DNA of 64,000 nucleotides from Roseovarius marisflavi (GCF_900142625.1 NZ_FRBN01000001.1:372001-436000); one strand, 5' to 3'. Positions 8,119 through 19,280 are shown, counted from the stretch's first letter. Made by a program: numbers and translations. Notes: generated by a model not told the origin, from the sequence alone.

Positions 8119-8969
8119 GCGAAGGAATCCGCGCAGAGGGGCTGACAGTTACCTATCGCAACGGGCACACTGCGCTGCGCGATGCCTCTTTCGTCATTCC
8201 GGAGGGCACGATAACCGGGCTTGTGGGCGTCAACGGGGCGGGCAAATCGACGCTCTTCAAGGCGCTGATGGGATTCGTGCCCACGGCCAGAGGCACCGTC
8301 AAGATCCTCGGGCAGCCAGTGCGCACAGCCATCAAGGCCCAGGCCGTTGCCTATGTCCCGCAGGCCGAAGAGGTCGATTGGTCGTTTCCCGTTCTGGTTG
8401 AAGATGTGGTGATGATGGGGCGCTATGGGCATATGGGGTTCTTGCGTCGCCCCCGCGCGGCGGACCACAAAGCCGTGCAATCGGCGCTTGACCGGGTGCG
8501 GATGTCAGACTTTCGCAATCGCCAGATTGGCGAGTTGTCAGGCGGGCAGAAAAAGCGCGTTTTCCTGGCGCGCGCACTTGCGCAGAATGCGCGGGTGATC
8601 TTGCTTGACGAGCCTTTCACCGGGGTAGATGTGACAACAGAGGAACAGATCATCTCGCTGCTGCGCGACCTGCGCCGCGAGGGCCGGGTGATGCTTGTGG
8701 CGACCCACAATCTTGGCTCGGTGCCCGAGTTTTGTGACCGCGTCGTGCTGGTCAAGGGCACGGTTCTGGCGCATGGCCCCACCGAAGAGGTCTTTACCCC
8801 GGAGAACCTCCGGGATGCCTTCGGCGGCGTGCTGCGCCACTTCATGCTGGCCGGTGAGCGGCTTCACAATGATGCTGACCCGCGCCGGGTTGAGGTGTTT
8901 ACCGATGATGAACGCCCCCTGGTGTTTTATGATGATCGCACCCGAACGCTTGATGGGCGCAAAAAATGA
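8115..8969 (+). CDS. sitB: Manganese/iron ABC transporter, ATP-binding protein
   Basis: A 284-residue ABC ATPase. Walker [10 protein letters not shown] is at residues 38-46, with the signature LSGGQKKR, Walker B VILLDEPF and switch His in VATHN. It powers metal import through the two permeases that follow. ATGA overlaps on both sides (8115-8118 and 8966-8969) show translational coupling within the operon. The C-terminal ~50 residues ([17 protein letters not shown] onward) extend beyond the ATPase core. Confidence 0.95.
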   Translation: MSEGIRAEGLTVTYRNGHTALRDASFVIPEGTITGLVGVNGAGKSTLFKALMGFVPTARGTVKILGQPVRTAIKAQAVAYVPQAEEVDWSFPVLVEDVVMMGRYGHMGFLRRPRAADHKAVQSALDRVRMSDFRNRQIGELSGGQKKRVFLARALAQNARVILLDEPFTGVDVTTEEQIISLLRDLRREGRVMLVATHNLGSVPEFCDRVVLVKGTVLAHGPTEEVFTPENLRDAFGGVLRHFMLAGERLHNDADPRRVEVFTDDERPLVFYDDRTRTLDGRKK

Positions 8970-9823
8970 ACGTGCTGCTTGAACCGTTTTCCTACGGCTA
9001 CATGACCAACGCGATCTGGGTCTCGGCACTGGTCGGGGCGGTCTGTGCGTTCCTCTCGGCCTATCTCATGCTCAAGGGCTGGTCGCTGATCGGCGATGCC
9101 CTGAGCCATTCCATCGTGCCGGGGGTGGCGGGGGCCTATATGCTGGGCCTGCCCTTTGCGTTCGGGGCGTTCTTTTCAGGCGGCCTTGCGGCGATGGCCA
9201 TGCTGTTCCTGCGAGAACGGTCCGGCCTGAAGGAGGACGCGGTGATCGGGCTGATCTTTACCTCGTTCTTCGGGTTGGGACTGTTCATGATTTCGCTCAA
9301 CCCGATGGCGGTGTCGATCCAGACCATCATCATGGGCAATATTCTTGCGATCACGCCGGAGGACACCCTGCAACTGGCGATCATTGGCGGCGTGTCGCTG
9401 GTGGTCTTGCTGGCCAAGTGGCGCGACCTGCTGGCGGTGTTCTTTGATGAGGCGCATGCCCGCAGCATCGGGCTTAATCCGAACAGGTTGCGGATTATGT
9501 TCTTTACGCTTCTGGCGGCCTCAACCGTCGCCGCGATGCAGACAGTGGGCGCGTTTCTGGTGATTGCGCTTGTCGTCACACCGGGCGCCACGGCCTATCT
9601 TCTGACCGACCGCTTTCCCCGGCTGATCGCGCTCTCTGTTGCAATTGGCGCCACGACCTCGGCGCTTGGTGCCTATATCAGCTATTTTCTCGACGGGGCG
9701 ACCGGCGGGGTCATCGTCTGCCTGCAAACCGCGCTGTTCCTGCTTGCCTTCGTCTTTGCCCCCACACATGGCACTTTGGCCGCCCGCCGCCGGACCAAAG
9801 CCGCGCTGGAGGAAGTCGCATGA
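8966..9823 (+). CDS. sitC: Manganese/iron ABC transporter, permease
   Basis: A 285-residue polytopic membrane protein of the ABC-3 family (ZnuB/SitC/MntB). It has about eight hydrophobic segments and the family motif [18 protein letters not shown] early in the protein. It shares the LKGWSL(I/M)GDA(L/T)SHA-type motif with the next permease, showing that sitC and sitD are paralogues forming a heterodimeric channel. Two separate permeases are the hallmark of sitABCD-type operons, in contrast to single-permease znuABC. Confidence 0.95.
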   Translation: MNVLLEPFSYGYMTNAIWVSALVGAVCAFLSAYLMLKGWSLIGDALSHSIVPGVAGAYMLGLPFAFGAFFSGGLAAMAMLFLRERSGLKEDAVIGLIFTSFFGLGLFMISLNPMAVSIQTIIMGNILAITPEDTLQLAIIGGVSLVVLLAKWRDLLAVFFDEAHARSIGLNPNRLRIMFFTLLAASTVAAMQTVGAFLVIALVVTPGATAYLLTDRFPRLIALSVAIGATTSALGAYISYFLDGATGGVIVCLQTALFLLAFVFAPTHGTLAARRRTKAALEEVA

Positions 9824-10653
9824 TCGAGACCCTGCTTTTGCCGCTGCAATTCCCGTTTATGCAGAATGCCATGCTGATCACGCTGCTGATCGCACCGGCA
9901 GCGGCGATGCTGTCAAGCTTTCTGGTGCTCAAGGGCTGGTCGCTTATGGGGGATGCCACAAGCCATGCGGTGCTGCCGGGTGTGGTACTGGCCTATATCG
10001 CCGGGATCCCGTTGATTATCGGGGCGTTCCTCGCCGGGCTGTTCTGCGCGCTTGCCACCGGGTTCATCAAGGATCACTCGCGCGTCAAGCAGGATACCGT
10101 GATGGGGGTGGTGTTTTCGGGCATGTTCGGCCTCGGGGTGGTTCTGTACACCCAGATCGACGCCGAAGTGCATCTCGATCACATCCTGTTTGGCAATATG
10201 CTTGGCGTCGGTGAGGGCGATCTTTGGACGGCAGGGCTGATCGCCGGCGGCGTCGCCCTGATTTTGGCGCTGAAATGGCGCGATGTCCTTGCGCATGCGT
10301 TTGACCCTGTTCAGGCGCAGATGATCGGGCTGAATGTCGGGTTGCTGCATTACGGGCTTTTGGCGATCCTCTCGGCCACCGTTGTCGCCATGTTGTCGTC
10401 GGTCGGGATTATCCTTGCAGTGGCCTTTCTGATCGCCCCCGGCGCCGTGGCCTTCCTTTTGTCGCGGAGCTTCTCGACCATGCTGATGGTCTCTGTCGTC
10501 GTCGCCCTGGTGGCTGGGCTGGTGGGCATTTATGCCAGCTTCTGGCTCGACAGCGCCCCTGCCCCGACAATCGTGCTGCTGCTGACGGCAATGTTTCTGG
10601 GCGCCCTCGCGCGGCGCAACATCCAGACCGCAGGCTCCGGGGCCGCAGGTTGA
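9820..10653 (+). CDS. sitD: Manganese/iron ABC transporter, second permease
   Basis: A 277-residue ABC-3 family integral membrane protein with about eight hydrophobic helices and the motif LKGWSLMGDATSHAVLPG near residues 40-57. It is the last gene of the sitABCD operon and overlaps sitC by four bases. It forms the membrane channel with SitC. The operon ends here, with the next gene on the opposite strand. Confidence 0.94.
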   Translation: MIETLLLPLQFPFMQNAMLITLLIAPAAAMLSSFLVLKGWSLMGDATSHAVLPGVVLAYIAGIPLIIGAFLAGLFCALATGFIKDHSRVKQDTVMGVVFSGMFGLGVVLYTQIDAEVHLDHILFGNMLGVGEGDLWTAGLIAGGVALILALKWRDVLAHAFDPVQAQMIGLNVGLLHYGLLAILSATVVAMLSSVGIILAVAFLIAPGAVAFLLSRSFSTMLMVSVVVALVAGLVGIYASFWLDSAPAPTIVLLLTAMFLGALARRNIQTAGSGAAG

Positions 10654-10717
10654 ACGCCCTCGCATCGCCGTGAGGGATGGCTGGGCGGTTGGCCGCCTGT
10701 CAACCAGGGCAAGCGCC

Positions 10718-12274
10718 CTATCTGGCCAGTAAAACGGCCGAGACCGGCGCAAGAGCGACGCTTGTGGCGCGGTCCTGCAAGCCCCAGAGCAACAGCGCGC
10801 TGATCGTGTCGGCGCGCAGACGGCCAAGCATGATCACGCCCTCGTCCTGCTGCCCGGCCTTGAAGGCGGCCTGATCCAGAAAGCGGCGGATCACGTTGGC
10901 GTTTTGCCCATTGGCATCGAAGTCACGAAACACGCTGGCCGAGGGCACGCCTTCGCGCGCCATAAGCTTTTGCGCCGTGTTCAGCCCCTTGGGATGCATC
11001 ACAAGCCCATGCCCGCTCTCAAGCAGGATCGGCGCGAGCTGTTCGGTGGCGGCGCGATCCGATTGCAGGCCCGTGCCCGTGCCCTCCATCACAGCAACCG
11101 CCTGTGGAACGGCCTCAAGATAGGCCTGCATGGCCACCTCGGCATCAACGGCACTTGCCCCCTCGGGCAGGTCAGCCAGCGCCAGAACCTCGAAGCCGGC
11201 CGCCTTGTAGCGCGCCGCCGCCTCCGCCGCGCCGGACCAATTGGCATCGACCGCAAAACTCAGCGGATAGGGAAAACTTTGCAGCGCCTCAAGACCGATC
11301 GGGCTGGTGCCGTCATCCAGGAGGACAATCGCCATAAGCGGCTTGGCCTCGGGGTTTTCAAAGGCAACCGCATTGGCCACAAGCGCGCCGGGCGCAGCTT
11401 GCGACGGCTCTGCCTCGGCGGTGGCGGGCTCTTCGGCCTCTGCATCCTCTGCGGACGCGTCAGCCTCTGGCGCATCCGCGATGGTCGGCAAACGGTTGGT
11501 GGTAACGCCTTCGGCCCGATTGGTGATCGTGCCGGCTGCCGACAGGGTCTTGGCAGGCTCTTCAGGGACCTGATCAGCCGCCTGCGGGGCCGCATCCACA
11601 ATCGGTTCGGGCGTGGCCTCTGCCATGGGTGTCACATCTTGCGCGGGCTCTTCGGGGGCCGCTGCATCGGCGGTTTCGGACGCTGTCTGTGTCTGTGTCT
11701 GTGTCTTTGGCATTTGCTCTGCCGGATCGGGCGTGGCCACCTCTGGCGCGGCATCCCCCGGTACATCCTCGATCGCGGCGCCAAGGCCTGCGCTGTCTTC
11801 GCCGGGATCGGGCGGCGCGGGCTGGGCCGGGTCGGTGGAAATCGACAGGTTCTGTTCGTCAAACGGCGCCTCGGGGGCGGCGGCCAGCGGCGTCGGCAAG
11901 ACCGGGCTGTCGGTGTCGACGCTGACGCCTGCGCCACTGTCGCCTGTGGTCGGCGCCTGCCCCAGACCCTCGGCTCCGCCGGTGACCGGCGGGCTTGCGG
12001 GCGTGGTATCCACCCCGCTGAGCGAGGACAGATCATCGGGAACGGGCGCCGCAACCTGCGGTGCATTGCCCGCCTCGGGGCTTGCCTCAGGCTCGGGAAT
12101 ATCTGCCTTGGTGTCGTCCCGGTTCAGATCGAATTCCGACCCGGCCGGCACATCGACGCTTGCCGCCTCGGGCGCGCTTGCGCCCGGCACATCGATCAAG
12201 ACCGACGCCGTGCCCAACACCAGGGTTGAAACCATGGTTCCTGCGATCATACCTGCCAAAATTCCGCGTGCCAC
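10718..12274 (-). CDS. Divergent polysaccharide deacetylase family protein
   Basis: A 518-residue protein that starts at a GTG preceded by a GGGGGG stretch. It has an N-terminal membrane anchor (residues 4-26), then a ~270-residue low-complexity linker rich in Ala, Pro, Glu and Asp. The C-terminal ~200-residue domain begins KPLMAIVLLDDG and is typical of the divergent polysaccharide deacetylase (YibQ/DUF610) family, related to NodB hydrolases. The domain is predicted to be periplasmic and may act on cell-envelope polysaccharide. The linker includes a (QT)n run encoded by a hexanucleotide repeat. The linker is unusually long, which may let the domain reach into the periplasm. Confidence 0.82.
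   Translation of the reverse strand: MARGILAGMIAGTMVSTLVLGTASVLIDVPGASAPEAASVDVPAGSEFDLNRDDTKADIPEPEASPEAGNAPQVAAPVPDDLSSLSGVDTTPASPPVTGGAEGLGQAPTTGDSGAGVSVDTDSPVLPTPLAAAPEAPFDEQNLSISTDPAQPAPPDPGEDSAGLGAAIEDVPGDAAPEVATPDPAEQMPKTQTQTQTASETADAAAPEEPAQDVTPMAEATPEPIVDAAPQAADQVPEEPAKTLSAAGTITNRAEGVTTNRLPTIADAPEADASAEDAEAEEPATAEAEPSQAAPGALVANAVAFENPEAKPLMAIVLLDDGTSPIGLEALQSFPYPLSFAVDANWSGAAEAAARYKAAGFEVLALADLPEGASAVDAEVAMQAYLEAVPQAVAVMEGTGTGLQSDRAATEQLAPILLESGHGLVMHPKGLNTAQKLMAREGVPSASVFRDFDANGQNANVIRRFLDQAAFKAGQQDEGVIMLGRLRADTISALLLWGLQDRATSVALAPVSAVLLAR
11687..11706 (-). repeat. In-frame hexanucleotide tandem repeat (CTGTGT)3
   Basis: Three perfect CTGTGT units (11687-11704) plus a partial unit, read on the minus strand as alternating Gln-Thr codons within the linker of the deacetylase-family protein. 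Slippage would add or remove a Gln-Thr pair without shifting the frame. Confidence 0.8.
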
Positions 12275-12400
12275 TGCGATTGCCCCCCGTATTTGCCTTT
12301 TTCCCGGCCTACCGCCTCTTGACGGTGCCGCGCAAGCCTGAACAAGTATACCGCGACCGAGGCCCCGGCCTCCAGCCCCCTTCGCACGAGGAACGGCACA

Positions 12401-12982
12401 ATGCTGCTATTGATCGATAACTACGACAGTTTCACCTATAATCTGGTCCATTACGTGGGCGAATTGGGGGCGCAGACCGTTGTAAAACGCAACGATGCCC
12501 TCAATGTGCAAGAGGCGATGGCGATGCGCCCGTCGGGGATTCTGCTCTCGCCCGGCCCCTGTGATCCCGATCAGGCGGGAATTTGCCTCGCGCTCACGCT
12601 GGCCGCCGCCGAGGCGGGGATTCCGCTGTTTGGTGTCTGCCTTGGCCATCAGACCATTGGCCAGGCCTTTGGCGGCAAGGTGGTGCGCCATTCCGAGATC
12701 GTGCACGGCAAGATGGGCCATATCCATCACAGCGGCAAAGGCGTCTTCGCGGGCCTTCCCTCGCCCTTCGAGGCGACGCGCTATCACTCGCTGGTGGTGG
12801 AGCGCGCCAGCCTGCCCGATTGCCTTGAGGTCACCGCAGAGCTTGAGGATGGCACGATCATGGGGCTTCAGCACCGCGACCTGCCGATTCAGGGCGTTCA
12901 GTTTCACCCGGAATCAATTGCCTCGCAGCACGGTCATGCGCTGATCAAGAATTTCATCGACATGATGAAGGTGCCCGCATGA
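12401..12982 (+). CDS. trpG: Anthranilate synthase component II (glutamine amidotransferase)
   Basis: A 193-residue class I glutamine amidotransferase that supplies ammonia to TrpE for anthranilate synthesis. The nucleophile is Cys80 (FGVCLGHQ), with His169 and Glu171 in QFHPES completing the triad; the N terminus [12 protein letters not shown] is diagnostic for TrpG/PabA. A GAGGAA-like ribosome-binding site precedes the ATG. It heads trpGDC, with trpD overlapping by four bases; trpE is not in the window. PabA activity in folate synthesis is possible as a second role, as in many bacteria. Confidence 0.95.
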   Translation: MLLLIDNYDSFTYNLVHYVGELGAQTVVKRNDALNVQEAMAMRPSGILLSPGPCDPDQAGICLALTLAAAEAGIPLFGVCLGHQTIGQAFGGKVVRHSEIVHGKMGHIHHSGKGVFAGLPSPFEATRYHSLVVERASLPDCLEVTAELEDGTIMGLQHRDLPIQGVQFHPESIASQHGHALIKNFIDMMKVPA

Positions 12983-14001
12983 GCGACCGCCTGAAACCTC
13001 TGATCGGAACCGCCGCCGACCGCGCCCTGACCCGCGACGAGGCGCAGACCGCATTTCAGATCCTGTTCGAGGGCGAAGCCACGCCAAGCCAGATCGGCGG
13101 GTTGCTCATGGCGCTGCGCACGCGCGGCGAGACGGTGGATGAATATGCCGCCGCCGCCGCCGTGATGCGCGCCAAATGCAATGCCGTCACCGCCCCCGAG
13201 GGCGCGATGGATATCGTCGGCACCGGCGGCGATGGCAAGGGCACGCTCAATATCTCGACCGCGACCGCCTTTGTGGTGGCCGGCGCCGGTGTGACCGTGG
13301 CCAAGCACGGCAATCGCAACCTCTCGTCGAAGTCCGGCGCCGCGGATGCGCTTGGCCAGATGGGCATCGACGTGATGGTCGGCGTGCCGGTGGTCGAGCG
13401 CGCGTTGCGCGAGGTCGGCATCGCCTTCATGATGGCGCCGATGCACCACCCGGCGATGGCCCATGTCGGCCCGGTTCGCGCCGAGCTTGGCACGCGCACG
13501 ATCTTTAACATTCTCGGGCCGCTGACCAATCCGGCGGGCGTCAAACGCCAGCTGACCGGCGCGTTTTCACGCGATCTTATCCGTCCGATGGCCGAGACGC
13601 TTGGGCAATTGGGCTCGACCCGCGCCTGGCTGGTGCATGGCAGCGACGGCACCGATGAGTTGACGATCACCGGCATAAGCTGGGTCGCCGCGCTTGAGGC
13701 CGATGGCAGCATCCGCGAGGCCGAGCTTCACCCCGAGGATTTCGGCCTTCCGGTGCATCCCTTCGAGGACATCATCGGCGGCACCCCCGCCGAAAACGCA
13801 ACCGCCCTGCGCGCGCTTCTGGATGGCGCACCGGGCGCTTACCGCGACGCCGTCCTGCTGAACGCCGCCGCCGCGCTTGTGGTGGCGGACCATGCGCCGG
13901 ACCTAAGGACTGGCGTGGCGCAGGCCGCAGAAAGCATCGACAGCGGCGCCGCGCTCGCCAAAATCACCGCGCTGGCAAACCTGACATCGGAGGCCAAATG
14001 A
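12979..14001 (+). CDS. trpD: Anthranilate phosphoribosyltransferase
   Basis: A 340-residue enzyme that transfers phosphoribosyl from PRPP to anthranilate, the second step of tryptophan synthesis. The PRPP-binding motif [14 protein letters not shown] is near residues 80-93, followed by [20 protein letters not shown] and [10 protein letters not shown], all conserved in TrpD. Length is normal. It overlaps trpG and trpC by four bases each, so the three are translationally coupled. Confidence 0.97.
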   Translation: MSDRLKPLIGTAADRALTRDEAQTAFQILFEGEATPSQIGGLLMALRTRGETVDEYAAAAAVMRAKCNAVTAPEGAMDIVGTGGDGKGTLNISTATAFVVAGAGVTVAKHGNRNLSSKSGAADALGQMGIDVMVGVPVVERALREVGIAFMMAPMHHPAMAHVGPVRAELGTRTIFNILGPLTNPAGVKRQLTGAFSRDLIRPMAETLGQLGSTRAWLVHGSDGTDELTITGISWVAALEADGSIREAELHPEDFGLPVHPFEDIIGGTPAENATALRALLDGAPGAYRDAVLLNAAAALVVADHAPDLRTGVAQAAESIDSGAALAKITALANLTSEAK

Positions 14002-14813
14002 GCACCCCAACGATTCTTGAAAAGATCAAAGCCTACAAGCTTGACGAAATCGCCGCCGCCAAGGCGAAGCGTTCGTTTGACGAGGTCAGCGCTATGGCCC
14101 ATGAGGCCCCCGAAGTGCGCCCCTTTGCCAAGGCGCTTTTGCAGGCCAGCAAGCAGGGCTACGGGCTGATTGCGGAAATCAAGAAGGCGAGCCCGTCCAA
14201 GGGCCTTATTCGCGCCGATTTCGATCCGCCCGCCCTGGCCGAGGCCTATGCGACGGGCGGTGCCACCTGTCTTTCGGTACTGACCGACACGCCCAGCTTT
14301 CAGGGCGCGCCGGAGTTCTTGAAAGCGGCGCGCGCGGCCTGTGATTTGCCGGTGCTGCGCAAGGATTTCATGTATGACACCTATCAGGTCGCCGAAGCCC
14401 GCGCCTGGGGGGCCGATTGCATCTTGATCATCATGGCCAGCGTCAGCGACGCACAGGCCGCCGAGCTTGAAGAGGCGGCGATGGACTGGGGCATGGACGC
14501 CTTGATCGAGGTGCATGACGCCGCCGAGCTTGAGCGGGCAAGCGCGCTCAAATCCCAGATGATTGGCATAAATAACCGTGATCTCAATACCTTCGAGACC
14601 ACTCTTGATACGACACGTAAACTCTCCAAGCTGGTGCCAGCCGACCGTATGATCGTTTGTGAAAGCGGTCTGGCGACGCCCGAAGACCTGGCCGATATGG
14701 CGCGCTATGGCGCGCGCAGCTTCCTGATTGGCGAGACCCTGATGCGCGCCGATGACGTGGCGGCGGCGACCCGGACGATCCTTGCCAATCCGCTAACCGC
14801 CGGTGGCATGTGA
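13998..14813 (+). CDS. trpC: Indole-3-glycerol phosphate synthase
   Basis: A 271-residue TIM-barrel enzyme that closes the indole ring from carboxyphenylaminodeoxyribulose phosphate. Conserved motifs include [12 protein letters not shown] (catalytic Lys), [23 protein letters not shown] and [11 protein letters not shown], then [11 protein letters not shown] and [12 protein letters not shown] for phosphate binding. It is a stand-alone TrpC with no PRA-isomerase domain. The stop overlaps the moaC start (TGATG). Confidence 0.97.
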   Translation: MSTPTILEKIKAYKLDEIAAAKAKRSFDEVSAMAHEAPEVRPFAKALLQASKQGYGLIAEIKKASPSKGLIRADFDPPALAEAYATGGATCLSVLTDTPSFQGAPEFLKAARAACDLPVLRKDFMYDTYQVAEARAWGADCILIIMASVSDAQAAELEEAAMDWGMDALIEVHDAAELERASALKSQMIGINNRDLNTFETTLDTTRKLSKLVPADRMIVCESGLATPEDLADMARYGARSFLIGETLMRADDVAAATRTILANPLTAGGM

Positions 14814-15304
14814 TGTCGGATGCCATGACGTCGGGCCTGACGCATTTTGACGGCAAGGGCGATGCCCATATGGTGGATGTCTCGGACAAAGCCGTGACAT
14901 CGCGCGTGGCCGTCGCCGAAGGCTACATTAAAATGGCCCGCGAAACCTTTGATATCATTGCCGAAGGTCGTGCCAAGAAAGGCGATGTTCTGGCCGTGGC
15001 GCGGCTTGCCGGGATCATGGGCGCCAAGAAGACGCCCGATCTTATCCCGCTTTGTCATCCTTTGCCGATCACCAAGGTCGCGGTTGACCTGACACTTGAT
15101 CCTGACCTTCCCGGCGTGCGGATCGAAGGCACGGTGAAAACCACCGGCCAGACCGGAGTCGAGATGGAGGCGCTGAGCGCCGTCAGCATCGCCGCCCTGA
15201 CCGTCTATGACATGGCCAAGGCGGTGGATAAGGCGATGGAAATCGGCGGCATCCGTGTTATGCTGAAAGATGGTGGAAAATCAGGGCGGTACGAGGCGCA
15301 ATGA
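14813..15304 (+). CDS. moaC: Cyclic pyranopterin monophosphate synthase
   Basis: A 163-residue enzyme that converts 3',8-cyclo-7,8-dihydro-GTP to cyclic pyranopterin monophosphate in molybdenum cofactor synthesis. Family motifs are [31 protein letters not shown] and YDMAKAVDK with the catalytic lysine. The ATG at 14813 shares a base with the trpC stop; a GTG one codon earlier (14810) is possible but less likely. It is followed by moeA with a four-base overlap. Confidence 0.96.
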   Translation: MSDAMTSGLTHFDGKGDAHMVDVSDKAVTSRVAVAEGYIKMARETFDIIAEGRAKKGDVLAVARLAGIMGAKKTPDLIPLCHPLPITKVAVDLTLDPDLPGVRIEGTVKTTGQTGVEMEALSAVSIAALTVYDMAKAVDKAMEIGGIRVMLKDGGKSGRYEAQ

Positions 15305-16473
15305 TCACGGTTGACGAGGCCCTTGAGGCCCTTTTCGCGCTTGTGACCGCTTTGCCATCTGAAGAGGTGCCGCTGGCCGAGGCCTTGGGCCGGGTTCTGG
15401 CGAGCGATGTGGCCGCGCGGCGCGATCAGCCGCCCTTTGCTGCCTCGGCGATGGATGGCTATGCCCTGCGCAATGACGAGGTGCGGCACGGCGCGCGCTT
15501 TGAAGTGATTGCCGAGGCGGCGGCGGGACATGGCTTTGACGGCGCGGTTGGCGCCGGTCAGGCGGTGCGCATCTTTACCGGCGCCCCCCTGCCCAAGGGC
15601 GCCAGCCGCGTGATCATCCAGGAGGATGTGACCCGCAAGGGCGATGGGATCACCCTGAACGAGGATCTGGATCCCAAACCCCACATCCGCCCCAAGGGCT
15701 GTGATTTCAGGATTGGCGAGGTGATGAGCGCGCCGCGTATCCTGCGACCGGCCGATATCGCGCTTCTGGCCTCGATGAACTGTGCCACGGTGTCGGTGAC
15801 ACGGCGGCCGGTGGTGGCACTTATCTCGACCGGGGATGAGCTTGTGATGCCGGGCGACAGCCCCGGCCCGGATCAGATCATCGCCTCGAATACCTTTGGG
15901 CTCAAGGCGCTGCTTGAGAGCCATGGCGCGAAAGCGCGGATTTTGCCGATTGCGCGCGACAGGATTCCCTCGCTTGAAACGGCCTTCGGGCTTGCGGCGG
16001 GGGCCGATCTTGTCGTGACGATTGGCGGGGCGTCGGTGGGCGATCATGATCTGGTCGGTCAGGTGGCGGGCCAGATGGGCATGGATCGCGCGTTCTACAA
16101 GGTGGCGATGCGCCCCGGCAAACCGCTTATGGCGGGGCGTATGGGCGCCGCCGCGATGGTCGGCTTGCCGGGCAATCCGGTCTCGGCCATGGTCTGCGGG
16201 CAGGTGTTTCTGGCGCCGATGATCCGCGCGATGCTCGGGCTTGGGGCGCGCCGCACTTCGCGCCTCACAGCGCGCCTCGCCGCCCCTCTGCCGCCAAACG
16301 GGCCGCGCGAGCATTACATGCGCGCGCGCCTCACCCCAGAGGGCCTTGTCGCCGAAGGCCGACAGGACAGTTCGTTACTTAGCGTTCTGGCCGAGGCCGA
16401 CGCGCTTTTGGTGCGCCCCGTGAACGATCCCGCCCGCACGACGGGTGAGACAGTCGAGTACCTCGATTTCTGA
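15301..16473 (+). CDS. moeA: Molybdopterin molybdenumtransferase
   Basis: A 390-residue protein that inserts molybdate into adenylylated molybdopterin. It has the MoeA N-terminal domain (SAMDGYALR), the beta-barrel insert, and the MoCF/MogA-like domain with [20 protein letters not shown] and the [12 protein letters not shown] motif, then the C-terminal domain IV. Length is close to E. coli MoeA. It overlaps moaC and lies 78 bases upstream of lexA, which has its own promoter. Confidence 0.96.
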   Translation: MITVDEALEALFALVTALPSEEVPLAEALGRVLASDVAARRDQPPFAASAMDGYALRNDEVRHGARFEVIAEAAAGHGFDGAVGAGQAVRIFTGAPLPKGASRVIIQEDVTRKGDGITLNEDLDPKPHIRPKGCDFRIGEVMSAPRILRPADIALLASMNCATVSVTRRPVVALISTGDELVMPGDSPGPDQIIASNTFGLKALLESHGAKARILPIARDRIPSLETAFGLAAGADLVVTIGGASVGDHDLVGQVAGQMGMDRAFYKVAMRPGKPLMAGRMGAAAMVGLPGNPVSAMVCGQVFLAPMIRAMLGLGARRTSRLTARLAAPLPPNGPREHYMRARLTPEGLVAEGRQDSSLLSVLAEADALLVRPVNDPARTTGETVEYLDF

Positions 16474-16490
16474 GGCCGACGCCAAGGCGC

Positions 16491-16519
16491 TTGACACAAA
16501 ACGGGAACATGCATAGAAC
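16491..16519 (+). promoter_or_regulatory. lexA promoter with alphaproteobacterial SOS box
   Basis: TTGACA (16491-16496) and TAGAAC (16514-16519) are spaced by 17 bases as -35 and -10 elements. GAAC-N7-GAAC at 16505-16519, which reads GTTC-N7-GTTC on the other strand, is the direct-repeat SOS box known for alphaproteobacterial LexA. It overlaps the -10 element, so LexA binding would exclude RNA polymerase and autoregulate the gene. Confidence 0.85.
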
Positions 16520-16551
16520 AAAAGGAAACGTGGCAACCCGAGGGGCGTCCT

Positions 16552-17253
16552 ATGCTGACCAAGAAACAGCTCGATCTTTTGCAATTCATCCACAAACGGG
16601 TACAGCGCGACGGCGTGCCGCCCAGCTTTGATGAAATGAAGGAAGCGCTTGATCTCAGGTCGAAATCCGGCATTCACCGCCTTATTACCGCTCTGGAAGA
16701 GCGCGGATTTATCCGCCGCCTTGCGCACCGGGCCCGCGCGCTTGAAATCGTCAAGCTGCCGGAAAGTCTCGGCGGTGAGGCGACCCATGGTTTCACCCCC
16801 CGCGTGATCGACGGTGACCGCCCAAGCGCCCCGCAACCTGCCAATTCCCAACCGGTCGAAGCGGTCCATGCGATCGAGATACCGGTGATGGGCCAGATCG
16901 CCGCCGGTGTTCCGATCGAGGCCATTGCCCATGCCAGCCATAGCGTGGCCGTGCCCGGCGCGATGATTTCCGGTGCAGGAGAGCATTATGCGCTTGAAGT
17001 CAAAGGCGATTCGATGATCGACGCCGGGATCAATGACGGCGATGTGGTGATCATCCGCGAGACATCGGTGGCCGATAATGGCGATATCGTCGTGGCGCTG
17101 ATCGAAGATCAGGAAGCGACGCTCAAGCGGTTTTTCCGAAAGGGCAACGCGATCGCACTTGAGGCGGCAAACCCGGCCTATGAAACCCGTGTTCTGCCCG
17201 ATGACCGGGTCAAGGTGCAGGGCCGCCTTGTCGGGCTGATCCGCAGCTATTGA
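16552..17253 (+). CDS. lexA: SOS repressor LexA
   Basis: A 233-residue LexA. The N-terminal winged helix begins [13 protein letters not shown] with [12 protein letters not shown]; the linker is longer than in E. coli, as is usual in this group. The S24 peptidase domain shows the self-cleavage bond Ala118-Gly119 (IAAGVP), the nucleophile Ser154 (KGDSMID) and the general base Lys192 (EATLKRFF). RecA filaments trigger autocleavage after DNA damage. The promoter carries an overlapping SOS box. The 3' end overlaps the convergent comEC gene by seven bases. Confidence 0.97.
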   Translation: MLTKKQLDLLQFIHKRVQRDGVPPSFDEMKEALDLRSKSGIHRLITALEERGFIRRLAHRARALEIVKLPESLGGEATHGFTPRVIDGDRPSAPQPANSQPVEAVHAIEIPVMGQIAAGVPIEAIAHASHSVAVPGAMISGAGEHYALEVKGDSMIDAGINDGDVVIIRETSVADNGDIVVALIEDQEATLKRFFRKGNAIALEAANPAYETRVLPDDRVKVQGRLVGLIRSY

Positions 17254-19280
17254 CGCCGTGGCGGGTTATTCCAGAGCCTTACGCCGGTGATGTCGCGGGC
17301 CCCGACGATGCGAAGGCCTTTTTCGCTTTCGTAAAGCGCCAGAGAACCGGTTGAACGCAGGGTCGCGGGGCTGATGATATCACAGCCAAGACCCGCAGGT
17401 GCGGCGCTCTCGGGATCGGCGGTCATCACCAGGATCTTTGCGCCGCCGCAGTCAAGCGGACGCCGCGCCGCCGCCTTACCCTGAATCAGTTTGACCGCCA
17501 GTTGATCCGGCAAAGCCCCCGCCCAGCGGGCAAATGCAGCCTGCTGTTCGGCGGGGTCGCCATCGTTCTCAAGCCAGTTTTGCGCCACGAACCCGCCCCC
17601 GCGCCCCTTGTTCAAAGCGCGGCCCTGATCGGTCATCACCCCCACCAGCGACCCGCTATCTGAAATCAGCATCACCGGGCGTTCGGCCCCGATCCAGAGC
17701 CAGGTCGCCAGGCCCATCGGGAGAAGGCCGGCAAACCGCAATCGCCCCTGCCATAGCACAATCAGGAGCGCGCCGACCGCCAGCACCGGCAAGACCTCTG
17801 GCCCCGGCGCCGGGACCGGAACGCGCGCGCCGTTAAGCGACGCCACCCACTCCGAGACCGCCAGGATCCAGCGCAGGCCAAGCCCCATTACCCAAAGCGC
17901 AATCCAATCTAGCCCAAGCGGCAGCAAGCAGGCCGCCAGCACCGCAGCAGGCATCACCAGAATTCCCATCAAGGGCACGCTGGCAAGGTTGGCGATCAAT
18001 CCGTATTGCGCGAACTGGTTGAAATGCGCGACCCCGACCGGCGCGGTTGCCGCCCCCGCCACGGCCGAGGAAATCACCACCGTCAGAATGGGCCGCAGCC
18101 ATCTTGGGCCAAGCGAGATCTGCGCATCGCGCAGCCATCCGAACACCGCGACAAGCGCGACGGTGGCGGCAAACGACATCTGAAATCCCGGCCCCATCAA
18201 GGCCTCGGGGCGCAGGCAGAGCACGATGATTGCCGCCACCGCTACCGCCCGCAAACTCAGCGCGCGCCGATCGAGCATCACCGCGATCAGCATGACCGCG
18301 ACCATGACAAAGGCGCGCTCGGTGGCGACATTTCCGCCGGACAGCCCGAGGTAGGCCGCCGCCGCCACAAGCGCCATGACCGCGGATATCTTCTTGCCTG
18401 GCAAGCGCAGACCCAGGGCTGGTATCGCGGCGAACCCAAGCCGGAACGCCGCAAAGACAAAGCCCGCCAGCAACCCCATATGGAGCCCTGAAATCGCCAG
18501 AAGATGCGCCAGGTTCGACACCCGCATCGCCACCAGCGTGTCTTGATCAAGGCCAGAGCGGTCGCCGGTCATGATGGCGGCGGCAAAGGCTCCTACCTGC
18601 CCTGCAAGGCGCGCCTGCACATGGGTCGAAAGAGCCATGCGCGCGCGAAACAACCATTGCGCGCCCGTCGCGGGGGCAATGGCAAGGACCGGCGCGCGGG
18701 TATAGCCAACCGCGCCGATCTGTTTGAACCAGGCGTGGCGCTGAAAATCGAAACCGCCGGGTTCGACCGGGCCGCCCGGCGGAGAAAGATGTGCCGTCGT
18801 CATCACCCTCTGCCCCGGTTTGACGCTTAAATGCTCCTGATCCCCATGGAGCGACACGCGCACACGGTTTGGCACGCGATCCGGCGCGGTTCTTGACAGC
18901 ACGACCTGATCCAGCGTGAGGCGCAGCGCATCCGAGGCAGAGCGGTCAATCGCCACGACCCGCCCCTCGACTGGTCCGTAGTACCGCCAGCCAAGCACTG
19001 GCCCGGCCACAAGATGCGCGCGCAGCCCGGCAAGGCAGAAGCCCGCCAGCACGAGCGCGGCGGCAATGGCAAGCGGGCCACTCCAGGCCGTGCCGCGCCA
19101 GCCGAGGATCGCAAGGCAAACGGCAACACCGGTAAGCCCGAAGAGCCATGCCAATGACGGTTCCGTGCGCAGGGCGAAATACCCCCCGATGCCACAGGCG
19201 AGCGCCACCGGCACCCAGCCAAACAGGGCGCCGCGCTGGATCAACCAGTTGCGTTCAATCACTTCCCAGACGCCGGACAC
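17247..19280 (-). CDS. comEC: ComEC/Rec2 family competence protein
   Basis: A 677-residue polytopic inner-membrane protein related to the DNA-uptake channel ComEC. It has N-terminal helices with a DUF4131/OB-like segment ([11 protein letters not shown]), then the Competence domain with the signature [17 protein letters not shown] and about ten further hydrophobic helices. The C-terminal ~130 residues have no HxHxDH motif, so a working metallo-beta-lactamase nuclease domain is absent. The role in natural transformation is inferred from family only; no other competence gene is in the window. Confidence 0.85.
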   Translation of the reverse strand: MSGVWEVIERNWLIQRGALFGWVPVALACGIGGYFALRTEPSLAWLFGLTGVAVCLAILGWRGTAWSGPLAIAAALVLAGFCLAGLRAHLVAGPVLGWRYYGPVEGRVVAIDRSASDALRLTLDQVVLSRTAPDRVPNRVRVSLHGDQEHLSVKPGQRVMTTAHLSPPGGPVEPGGFDFQRHAWFKQIGAVGYTRAPVLAIAPATGAQWLFRARMALSTHVQARLAGQVGAFAAAIMTGDRSGLDQDTLVAMRVSNLAHLLAISGLHMGLLAGFVFAAFRLGFAAIPALGLRLPGKKISAVMALVAAAAYLGLSGGNVATERAFVMVAVMLIAVMLDRRALSLRAVAVAAIIVLCLRPEALMGPGFQMSFAATVALVAVFGWLRDAQISLGPRWLRPILTVVISSAVAGAATAPVGVAHFNQFAQYGLIANLASVPLMGILVMPAAVLAACLLPLGLDWIALWVMGLGLRWILAVSEWVASLNGARVPVPAPGPEVLPVLAVGALLIVLWQGRLRFAGLLPMGLATWLWIGAERPVMLISDSGSLVGVMTDQGRALNKGRGGGFVAQNWLENDGDPAEQQAAFARWAGALPDQLAVKLIQGKAAARRPLDCGGAKILVMTADPESAAPAGLGCDIISPATLRSTGSLALYESEKGLRIVGARDITGVRLWNNPPRRQ

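Noticed and set aside
10904-12229. A 441-codon plus-strand frame with CLCLCL repeats
   Set aside because: It is the antisense of the low-complexity linker of the deacetylase-family gene; the repeat arises from the same CTGTGT tract.
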